5,025 nt of DNA, taken from positions 1-5,025 of the forward strand of contig PKWH01000311.1 of the NCBI GenBank assembly GCA_003131985.1. Reading direction: 5' to 3'. The notes below the pieces were generated by a model. It did no database searches and had not been told where the DNA came from. It was given only the letters and a program-made list of their open reading frames with translations. Every line of letters starts with the position of its first letter. Within the stretch, counting starts at the first letter, position 1. This DNA is from Acidobacteriota bacterium (GTDB lineage: Bacteria; Acidobacteriota; Terriglobia; Acidiferrales; UBA7541). A program made the position numbers and the translations under genes. Positions 1 through 5,025 of this stretch are shown here, one piece after another.

Positions 1-378
1 ATGGAGGCCGCTCTCCGCGACGCTGTAGATGCGGGGATAAAAGAAGAAATGTCCGCCGCGCGTGTGAATAATGACCCGCTGAAAGTGAGTGTCCGCTCGC
101 TCGGCTCGCGCCCCGCTGGAAAACTTCCTGACGATTCGCCGCTTCTCGATACCTTCCGAAGTGTTGACGCCTTTCTGGGCAATCGTTCGCGCCTGGAACG
201 CAGTTCCACCGATGCGAACATCCCTCTATCTCTCGGCATTCCAGCCGTCTCCGTCGGCGGTGGAGGAAAGGGCGGAGGCTCGCACACGCTCACGGAATGG
301 TACGACGCGACTGGACGCGAAACCGGACTCAAGCGTCTCTTCCTGATCACGGTCGCTCTCGCCGGAGTTCAGCCCTAG
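1..378 (+). CDS. M20-family metallopeptidase/hydrolase, C-terminal part (5' end outside window)
   Basis: This is the C-terminal ~125 residues of an M20/M25/M40-type zinc hydrolase, a family that cleaves peptides or N-acyl amino acids with a two-metal site. The visible part covers the end of the dimerisation (lid) domain and the return to the catalytic domain. Residues 69-75 read STDANIP, and residues 80-95 form a glycine-rich stretch (IPAVSVGGGGKGGG) leading to SHTLTEW. H95 of that motif matches the conserved late metal-ligand histidine of M20 enzymes. Family members are usually about 400-480 residues, so most of the catalytic domain lies upstream. The ATG at position 1 is in frame but is very probably an internal methionine, because the Asp/Glu metal ligands of the N-terminal half are absent. 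It stops with TAG at 376-378, 29 bp before the amidohydrolase on the same strand, which suggests an operon. The substrate cannot be told from this fragment. Family is fairly sure; exact activity is not. Confidence 0.85.
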   Translation: MEAALRDAVDAGIKEEMSAARVNNDPLKVSVRSLGSRPAGKLPDDSPLLDTFRSVDAFLGNRSRLERSSTDANIPLSLGIPAVSVGGGGKGGGSHTLTEWYDATGRETGLKRLFLITVALAGVQP

Positions 379-407
379 TGCTGCGATCATCCAGGCGGGT
401 TTCGCAG

Positions 408-2258
408 ATGGGATCGGAGAAGCCGCGCACCAACATGCTCGCGGTCGGCGTCCGGATTTTCGCGGCGACGCTCGTCGCGCTCTCCCTCTCCGTTATCTCT
501 TGGCAGGTCATCAAAGCGGAAGCGTCACAAAATTCGCCGCCCCAGAATCAGACCTCCACGCCGTCGGCACAAACTCCCGCAGACCTCGTCCTGACGAACG
601 CGGTCATCAGCACCATGGACGAAAATCATCCGCGCGCAAGCATGATTGCTATCCGCGGCGGAACAATCGTCGCTGTCGCTTTCAATATCTCCGACGCCAT
701 CAAATCGGATCAAGCCGCCGCAGTCGAAGCCCTGATTGGCCCCAATACCCGCGTAATCGATTTGCACAAACAATTCGCCATGCCGGGATTTAACGACGCG
801 CACGCACATCTTTTCAGCGCGGCTTATGCGAAGCTTGAAGTGGATCTTAGCGGCGTGAAATCTCTCGCCGAATTTCAGCAGCGCATTCGCGATCGTCTGA
901 AAGATTACAAGCCCGGCGAATGGGTTCTCGGCCGGGGCTGGGACCACACTCTATGGCCCGAGAAGAAATTCCCTACCCGGCAAGACCTCGATGCTCTTTC
1001 CACTGAGCGTCCTATGCTCTTCAGCCGGCTCGACGGCCACGTAGCCGTCGCAAATTCTCGCGCGCTTAAGATCGCGGGCATCAAACGTGCCACTCCTGAC
1101 CCTCCCGGTGGTCATATCGAACGCGACGCGAAATCCGGCGAGCCGACTGGCATGCTCGAAGAAGACTCCGCGATAAACCTTGTCTACAAACACGTTCCGC
1201 CCTACTCCGCAGAGCAGCGGCTTCGCGGGTTTGAACTTGTCATGGACGAAGCCGCCCAGTATGGCGTCACTTCGGTGCAAGATAATTCGGTGATGGATGC
1301 GGATGACTCTGCAAATTGGGGCTGGCAGAACTTTCTTCTCCTGCAGCAGCTCCAGCGGGAAGGGAAGTTGAAATTCAGAATCACGGAATGGCTTCCTTTT
1401 AATGCTCCGCTTCCGCGACTCGAAGAAATGCGCCGCATCGGCGGTAGTACTTCGCCTGGAAATCCGGGCGACCCGTGGCTCACGACCGGCCAGCTGAAAC
1501 TGATCTTGGACGGCTCGCTCGGTTCGCGCACCGCAGCGATGCTCGCGCCATATTCCGACGATCCGAGCACTTCGGGAATTCTGGAGGTAAATCCCGATCA
1601 GCTCAAGCAAATGGCCATCGAGCGCGACCGCGCAGGATTCCAACTCGCATTTCACGCCATCGGCGATCGTGCGAACCGCGTGGCCCTTGATACGTTCGCC
1701 GCCGTGCTCGAAGCCAATGGCCCGCGCGACCGTCGCGATCGCGTCGAACACGCCCAAGTGGTTGAAGCCGGCGACTTCGCCCGCTTCGGAAAACTAAACG
1801 TCATCGCCTCCATGCAGCCCGCGCATCTCCTCGATGACGAGCGCTGGGCTGCCGACCGACTTGGCCCGGAACGTTCGCGCGGCGCCTACGCCTGGAAAAC
1901 CATGGAAAAAAACGGAGTCCGTCTTGCCTTCGGGACGGACTATCCCGTGGTGGCGATCAATCCTTTGCGCGGGATCTATGCCTGCGTCACGCGCCAATTG
2001 CCCGATGGCACGCCCGATCACGGCTGGGAGCCGCAGGAGCGTTTGCGCGCGAAGAATTGTTTCCTCGCATACACAGTGGGCTCCGCCTACGCGCAATTCG
2101 AAGAGCAGCGGAAGGGAGCTATCGCCCCCGGAATGCTGGCGGACATCGTCGTGTACCCGAGGGACCTCAATCAAACGAAGGCCTCCGCCATACTCACGCT
2201 CCCGGTGGTGATGACGATCGTCGGCGGCAAAATTGTCTATCAGCAGCCGCAACAGTAG
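408..2258 (+). CDS. Exported YtcJ-like amidohydrolase (amidohydrolase family 3)
   Basis: This 616-residue protein is a metal-dependent hydrolase of the amidohydrolase superfamily, YtcJ/N-substituted-formamide-deformylase branch, which attacks amide or related C-N bonds. Visible marks, in order: a hydrophobic N-terminal segment (about residues 11-33) followed by AEA-S, a plausible signal peptidase I site after residue 39; a small beta domain (57-125); the metal-binding HAH (H132, H134) in PGFNDAHAH; DGHVAVAN (209-216); K364 in KLILDGSLGSRTA, the family's candidate metal-bridging lysine; HAIGD with H416; VEHAQ with H448; and GTDYP with D511. The beta domain closes at the C-terminus (about 569-612). 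All expected ligands are present, so it should be active. It is somewhat longer than typical YtcJ proteins (about 530-560) because of the signal peptide and linker, placing it in the periplasm or membrane-anchored. The ATG at 408 was chosen because the in-frame ATG at 297 lies inside the upstream gene and would bury the signal peptide. ATG 435, preceded by GGAGA at 416-420, is a realistic alternative. The substrate is unknown. Confidence 0.92.
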   Translation: MGSEKPRTNMLAVGVRIFAATLVALSLSVISWQVIKAEASQNSPPQNQTSTPSAQTPADLVLTNAVISTMDENHPRASMIAIRGGTIVAVAFNISDAIKSDQAAAVEALIGPNTRVIDLHKQFAMPGFNDAHAHLFSAAYAKLEVDLSGVKSLAEFQQRIRDRLKDYKPGEWVLGRGWDHTLWPEKKFPTRQDLDALSTERPMLFSRLDGHVAVANSRALKIAGIKRATPDPPGGHIERDAKSGEPTGMLEEDSAINLVYKHVPPYSAEQRLRGFELVMDEAAQYGVTSVQDNSVMDADDSANWGWQNFLLLQQLQREGKLKFRITEWLPFNAPLPRLEEMRRIGGSTSPGNPGDPWLTTGQLKLILDGSLGSRTAAMLAPYSDDPSTSGILEVNPDQLKQMAIERDRAGFQLAFHAIGDRANRVALDTFAAVLEANGPRDRRDRVEHAQVVEAGDFARFGKLNVIASMQPAHLLDDERWAADRLGPERSRGAYAWKTMEKNGVRLAFGTDYPVVAINPLRGIYACVTRQLPDGTPDHGWEPQERLRAKNCFLAYTVGSAYAQFEEQRKGAIAPGMLADIVVYPRDLNQTKASAILTLPVVMTIVGGKIVYQQPQQ

Positions 2259-2310
2259 CGGAATTCGCTCGCTCGCGGAATGAACGCGGACCCTGCGCCC
2301 TTCGATGTAG

Positions 2311-2688
2311 CTACCTTCTCTGCTCACTCTCTACTTCGATGGATTGAATTTCGCCGTCGTACGTTTTGTGCTCGACCGTCACGAAAGTTATTTTCGCGGT
2401 TTTCCCGTCCAGCTCCGTGCACGGCTTGAACTCGCCCGCTTGAAACGGAACGTCCTCGGAAATGTCCACCCGTGTGTAGTCGCGCGCATGTAATCTGAAC
2501 GTGCTGTTGCGCGCGGCAATCTTCAGCCTCATTTCAACGCCGGAACACGTCACGTCGCTTATTCCGCCTTCGGCATCTACGCGGGCATGATCGGCAAGAC
2601 TTCCCTCGGCCGTGGATTGCGCCCGCCGCAATGGGAGAACCGGCGAAATGCACGCCATCGTCGCGATAATCAGCAGTAACCGAGCCAT
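2311..2688 (-). CDS. Small secreted protein of unknown function
   Basis: This gene encodes 125 residues starting at the ATG at 2688-2686. Residues 1-23 are a typical signal peptide: MAR, then a strongly hydrophobic run (LLLIIATMACISPVLPL), with possible cleavage near RRA-QS. C13 does not sit in a good lipobox, so a lipoprotein is unlikely. The mature part (about 43-120) alternates hydrophobic and charged residues as beta strands do and has two cysteines, C48 (VTCSG) and C90 (KPCTEL), which could form a disulfide after export. From memory, a similar module (VxCSG, LRLHARDYxRV, PCxxLxGKxAxI, GEIxSIEV) occurs at the C-terminus of acidobacterial TPR proteins; this needs a profile search. An in-frame ATG at 2715 would add nine residues (MDVVESSHF), an acidic start unusual for a signal peptide and overlapping the likely promoter, so I prefer 2688. 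The gene ends convergently, 52 bp from the amidohydrolase. I do not recognise a function. Confidence 0.72.
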   Translation of the reverse strand: MARLLLIIATMACISPVLPLRRAQSTAEGSLADHARVDAEGGISDVTCSGVEMRLKIAARNSTFRLHARDYTRVDISEDVPFQAGEFKPCTELDGKTAKITFVTVEHKTYDGEIQSIEVESEQRR

Positions 2689-2699
2689 AAAGTGCGAAC

Positions 2700-2728
2700 T
2701 TTCTACTACATCCATTTTCTCGCGTCAA
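2700..2728 (-). promoter_or_regulatory. Candidate sigma-70 promoter for the small secreted protein
   Basis: On the minus strand, TTGACG (2728-2723, five of six matches to the -35 consensus) is followed after 17 bp by TAGAAA (2705-2700, four of six matches to the -10). The predicted transcription start, about 7 bases beyond, falls near 2693, only some five bases before the ATG at 2688. No Shine-Dalgarno sequence precedes that ATG. Predicted by eye only. Confidence 0.4.
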
Positions 2729-2795
2729 CAACTCGCGTTTAAGCGTAGCGCCCTAATTGTCCTCGCGAACATCCGCCGCCGCAGTTTTTCAGGGG

Positions 2796-2815
2796 GTCGG
2801 AGCTTCAGCTCCGAC
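2796..2815. repeat. Perfect palindrome, REP-like hairpin
   Basis: Two exact 9-bp complementary arms, GTCGGAGCT (2796-2804) and AGCTCCGAC (2807-2815), are separated by only TC. The element is flanked by a run of G (2792-2796), by TTTTT at 2785-2789 and by AAAAA at 2816-2820; the T and A runs could extend pairing past a six-base bulge. Neither strand has the stem followed directly by a T run, so it does not look like an intrinsic terminator. A GC-rich palindrome of this kind in a divergent intergenic region is typical of dispersed REP-type elements; copies elsewhere cannot be seen in this window. Confidence 0.6.
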
Positions 2816-2825
2816 AAAAAGTCGT

Positions 2826-2838
2826 GGCGCGCAGCGCC
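2826..2838. repeat. Short second hairpin beside the palindrome
   Basis: GGCGC (2826-2830) and GCGCC (2834-2838) are exact complements around a GCA loop. It lies 10 bp after the larger palindrome and may be part of the same repeat unit. At 5 bp in GC-rich DNA it could arise by chance. Confidence 0.3.
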
Positions 2839-2943
2839 CGCCTTTCGCGGCGCACTTCCCGCGAGTTGTCGATTTTGAGGCCCTCCGAGTTCCGGCACTC
2901 CCCGTCAGCATTTCTTGCGAACAGCTGCGCGCCGTTTCGCGTC

Positions 2944-2973
2944 TTGTCACCTGCGCGTGCGTCCGCTTACACT
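2944..2973 (+). promoter_or_regulatory. Candidate sigma-70 promoter for the EamA transporter
   Basis: TTGTCA (2944-2949, five of six matches to the -35 consensus) is followed after 18 bp by TACACT (2968-2973, four of six matches to the -10). Transcription would begin near 2980, about three bases before the ATG at 2983. No Shine-Dalgarno motif lies in the 20 bases before that ATG, which agrees with a leaderless or nearly leaderless message. Predicted by eye only. Confidence 0.45.
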
Positions 2974-2982
2974 CTTTGCGCC

Positions 2983-3909
2983 ATGTTCAGCAAACGCCTG
3001 CGCGCCGATCTCGCTCTAGGATTCTGCGCGCTCATCTGGGGCGCAACTTTCGTTGCCGTAAAGGACGCCCTCGCCGACGTTTCGGTCCTGGTTTACCTCG
3101 CAGTCCGCTTCGCGCTCGCCGCTGTGGTGATGGCTATCTGGTTTCGCTGTTCGCTTCGCGGCATCAGCGGAAAAGCCGCGTGGGCCGGAGTCCAAATCGG
3201 CCTCTGCATGTTCACCGCCTACGTCTTTCAGACCAGCGGGCTGAAATACACGACTCCTTCGAAGGCCGCCTTCATCACCGGCTCGAGCGTCGTAATCGTC
3301 CCTCTTCTCCTGGCACTCTTTGCTCGACGCCGTTTGAATATGTGGATTTGGTCCGGAGCCCTGGCTGCTCTGATAGGCCTCTATTTTCTCACCGTCCCCC
3401 CCGAAGGTCTCGGCGGCCTGAACCGCGGCGATCCCATTGTTTTCGGCTGCGCCGTGATGTTCGCCGTGCACATGATTCTCATCGGCCGCTACGTCGGGCT
3501 TCACTCTGTCGGCGCCCTGGCAGTCGTGCAAGTAGCCGCCACCGCGATTCTCGCCACCGTCGCCGTGCCGCTTCTAGCCGTCACAGGTTGGGAATCCCCA
3601 CGCTTCGTTCCCACCGGCACTTTGATCTTTGCAATTCTCGTCACCGCAATCGGATCCACCGCTATCGGCTTCTCGTTTCAAACTTGGGCGCAGCAATACA
3701 CTTCGCCCACTCACACCGCAATCTTGATCAGCTTGGAGCCCGTGTTCGCCGCAATTACTTCCTGGCTCCTCGCCCGCGAACATCTCGGAGCCCGCGTGTT
3801 ACTCGGCGCCGCCCTGATTCTCGCAGGCATTCTGCTCGCCGAATTGAAAGGCCACACCCCCGCCATCGCCCCCGAAACCCTCGAACCCGCCGTGCACAAA
3901 GAATCCTAG
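2983..3909 (+). CDS. EamA/DMT-superfamily inner-membrane transporter
   Basis: This gene encodes a 308-residue integral membrane protein of the drug/metabolite transporter superfamily, built from two EamA repeats of five helices each. Ten hydrophobic segments are visible at about residues 9-27, 34-54, 66-86, 93-113, 120-138, 150-170, 176-200, 212-232, 243-263 and 270-287. Family marks are LIWGATFVAVK (17-27) in helix 1, the PSKAAFITG segment before helix 4 (92-100), and the second-repeat signature SPTHTAILISLEPVFAAITSW (241-261) followed by AREHLG. Length matches the usual 280-310. Such proteins generally export amino acids, metabolites or drugs, but substrate cannot be predicted from sequence. 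The frame stays open upstream to 2824, yet that stretch is arginine/serine-rich, unlike the family, and contains the likely promoter; the ATG at 2983 gives the normal short cytoplasmic N-terminus (MFSKRLR). It converges with leuD, 39 bp between stops. A role linked to leucine metabolism would be speculation. Confidence 0.93.
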   Translation: MFSKRLRADLALGFCALIWGATFVAVKDALADVSVLVYLAVRFALAAVVMAIWFRCSLRGISGKAAWAGVQIGLCMFTAYVFQTSGLKYTTPSKAAFITGSSVVIVPLLLALFARRRLNMWIWSGALAALIGLYFLTVPPEGLGGLNRGDPIVFGCAVMFAVHMILIGRYVGLHSVGALAVVQVAATAILATVAVPLLAVTGWESPRFVPTGTLIFAILVTAIGSTAIGFSFQTWAQQYTSPTHTAILISLEPVFAAITSWLLAREHLGARVLLGAALILAGILLAELKGHTPAIAPETLEPAVHKES

Positions 3910-3948
3910 CTAGTAGGCCCTGAACGTTGAAAGTTCTTTAATCTGCGG

Positions 3949-4602
3949 TTAATTGTGTTGCGGAGGTTCTTGCTTGTGGTATTTCACGTCAACCGGATCG
4001 TACATCACAGGTAGCTTCAGATTCTTACGTTCGAAGCCAGTAATGTGAGGATCGTGAACCAGCGTCAGCCCAATATCGTCGAGCCCGCGCAGCAAACAAT
4101 CCCGGCGAAACGGATCAATCGTGAACTCATAGCGAAGTCCGCCATCGTCGGTAACGATCTGTTTCTCCAGATCAACAGTGAGGCGGTAACCCTGCTGCTT
4201 TTCGGCCCGCTTGAAAAGCTCATCCATCTGCTCGTTTGAGAGCGTCACGGGAAGAATCCCGTTCTTGAAGCAATTGTTATAAAAAATATCGGCGTAACTC
4301 GGAGCCAGAATGGTCCGGAATCCGTAATCAAGAATGGCCCAAGGCGCGTGTTCGCGGCTCGAACCGCATCCAAAATTCGCGCGCGCCAGAATCACGGAAG
4401 CGCCTTTATAGCGCGGCTCATTCAAAACAAAATCCGGATTCAGCTTTTCCCCCGGCAAATACCGCCAATCGTAAAACAGCACGCGCCCATATCCTTCGCG
4501 CGTTAGAAACTTCAAAAATTGTTTGGGCACCATCTGGTCCGTATCCACGTTCACCCTGTCGAGCGGCGCCACCAGTCCCGTATGCTTGACGAATGGTTCC
4601 AT
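3949..4602 (-). CDS. leuD: 3-isopropylmalate dehydratase small subunit
   Basis: LeuD is the small subunit of isopropylmalate isomerase, which together with LeuC interconverts 2- and 3-isopropylmalate in leucine biosynthesis in the cytoplasm. It has 217 residues, slightly longer than the usual ~200. Motifs in order: NVDTDQMVPKQFL (18-30), the substrate-contacting loop region with TREGYGR (34-40), the signature NFGCGSSREHAPWAI (76-90), ADIFYNNCFKNGILP (104-118), and the C-terminal DPFRRDCLLRGLDDIGLTL (163-181) typical of the bacterial LeuD1 type rather than the short archaeal form. A hydrophilic tail (about 200-217) follows. The ATG at 4602-4600 touches the leuC stop codon. GGAG at 4614-4611 lies 8 bases upstream and a second GGAG at 4609-4606 lies 3 bases upstream, so ribosome binding occurs inside the leuC end. 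No terminator is clear in the 39 bp after its stop. Homoaconitase small subunits are the nearest alternative, but pairing with LeuC and the motifs favour leuD. Confidence 0.96.
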   Translation of the reverse strand: MEPFVKHTGLVAPLDRVNVDTDQMVPKQFLKFLTREGYGRVLFYDWRYLPGEKLNPDFVLNEPRYKGASVILARANFGCGSSREHAPWAILDYGFRTILAPSYADIFYNNCFKNGILPVTLSNEQMDELFKRAEKQQGYRLTVDLEKQIVTDDGGLRYEFTIDPFRRDCLLRGLDDIGLTLVHDPHITGFERKNLKLPVMYDPVDVKYHKQEPPQHN

Positions 4603-5025
4603 TTACTCCGCTCCGTCCGCATTCTTCCAATCGCGGATGTCCACAAAGTGTCCTTCGATGGCTGCTGCCGCCGCCATCACCGGACTGACCAGGTGAGTTC
4701 TCCCGCCCTTGCCCTGCCGCCCTTCAAAATTGCGATTCGATGTGCTCGCGGAACGCTCCCCACTAAGAAGAACGTCGTCATTCATCCCGATGCACATGCT
4801 GCACCCAGCGTCGCGCCATTCGAACCCTGCATCGCGAAATATTTTGTCCAGCCCTTCAGTTTCCGCTTCCACTTTCACGCGGCGCGATCCCGGAACCACC
4901 AGCGCCTGCTTCAAATCCTTTGACACATGTTTGCCCGCCACCACCTTCGCCGCCGCTCGCAAATCCTCAATGCGCGAATTTGTGCACGAGCCGATGAAAA
5001 CGCGGTCCAGCGGAATGTCCTCAAT
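4603..5025 (-). CDS. leuC: 3-isopropylmalate dehydratase large subunit, C-terminal part (5' end outside window)
   Basis: These are the last 140 residues of LeuC, the aconitase-family large subunit that carries the catalytic [4Fe-4S] cluster of isopropylmalate isomerase. The frame is open to the window edge, so the gene continues past 5025; full-length LeuC is about 465-470 residues. All three cluster cysteines are here, numbering from the first codon in the window: C14 in VFIGSCTNSR, and C75 and C78 in DAGCSMCIGMNDD. The family stretch SGERSASTSNRNFEGRQG (88-105) contains the conserved active-site serine/arginine region, and SPVMAAAAAIEGHFVDIR (114-131) is the usual C-terminus, followed by a nine-residue tail. 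A start at TTG 4962 is not real, since family sequence continues upstream of it. The TAA at 4605-4603 directly abuts the leuD ATG, pointing to one transcript and coupled translation. Confidence 0.97.
   Translation of the reverse strand: MEDIPLDRVFIGSCTNSRIEDLRAAAKVVAGKHVSKDLKQALVVPGSRRVKVEAETEGLDKIFRDAGFEWRDAGCSMCIGMNDDVLLSGERSASTSNRNFEGRQGKGGRTHLVSPVMAAAAAIEGHFVDIRDWKNADGAE

Noticed and set aside
297..407. N-terminal extension of the amidohydrolase to ATG 297
   Set aside because: It would overlap the peptidase gene by 82 bp and put an arginine-rich stretch before the signal peptide.
951..1757. A long open frame (268 codons) on the minus strand inside the amidohydrolase gene
   Set aside because: It lies fully antisense to a gene with a complete set of family motifs, its product resembles no family, and long antisense frames are common opposite GC-rich coding sequence.
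2262..2282. Possible terminator hairpin between the convergent amidohydrolase and small-protein genes
   Set aside because: ATTCGC at 2263-2268 can pair with GCGGAAT at 2275-2281 only with a bulged G, and there is no T run on either strand.
2824..2982. N-terminal extension of the transporter to ATG 2824
   Set aside because: The extra 53 residues are not like EamA proteins and cover the second small hairpin and the likely promoter.
2757..3923. A 388-codon plus-strand open frame overlapping the transporter
   Set aside because: The product is extremely arginine/serine/histidine-rich, as expected from reading the transporter gene out of frame; the EamA frame is clearly the coding one.
3910..3948. 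Possible bidirectional terminator between the transporter and leuD
   Set aside because: Only a 4-bp GAAC/GTTC stem (3922-3925 and 3933-3936) is visible, AT-rich and weak, and the following TTT is too short to be convincing.
4519..4923. A 134-codon plus-strand open frame across leuD and leuC
   Set aside because: It is antisense to two firmly identified genes and has no recognisable motif.

Overview
The window suggests a moderately GC-rich soil or sediment bacterium, most likely an acidobacterium. This placement is inference from recalled protein style: the M20 peptidase C-terminus, the small secreted beta-rich protein and the amidohydrolase all look like acidobacterial family members. No rRNA or other phylogenetic marker is present. 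Gene density is high and there is no sign of phage, transposase, CRISPR array or tRNA.

Layout. Positions 1-378 (+) carry the C-terminal end of an M20-family zinc peptidase or aminoacylase-like hydrolase that begins outside the window. After 29 bp comes a complete, exported YtcJ-type amidohydrolase (408-2258, +), probably co-transcribed with the peptidase. It converges on a small secreted protein of unknown function (2311-2688, -). A roughly 290-bp divergent intergenic region (2689-2982) follows. It holds a perfect 9-bp-stem palindrome resembling a REP element, and two plausible sigma-70 promoters firing outward. Next is a ten-helix EamA/DMT-family transporter (2983-3909, +). It converges with the leucine-biosynthesis genes leuD (3949-4602, -) and leuC (from 4603 past the window edge, -).

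How the genes relate. LeuC and LeuD are the two subunits of isopropylmalate isomerase. Their genes abut with no intervening base, the leuC stop codon touching the leuD ATG, as expected for translational coupling. The peptidase and amidohydrolase are both metal-dependent hydrolases of amide or peptide-like bonds and may serve scavenging of organic nitrogen, but no shared substrate can be read from the sequence. The transporter could export a metabolite, but its substrate is unknown.

I see no clear undescribed multi-gene system. The items most worth a second look are the promoters of the divergent pair, which sit so close to their start codons that both mRNAs would be almost leaderless, the palindrome between them, and the uncharacterised small secreted protein.
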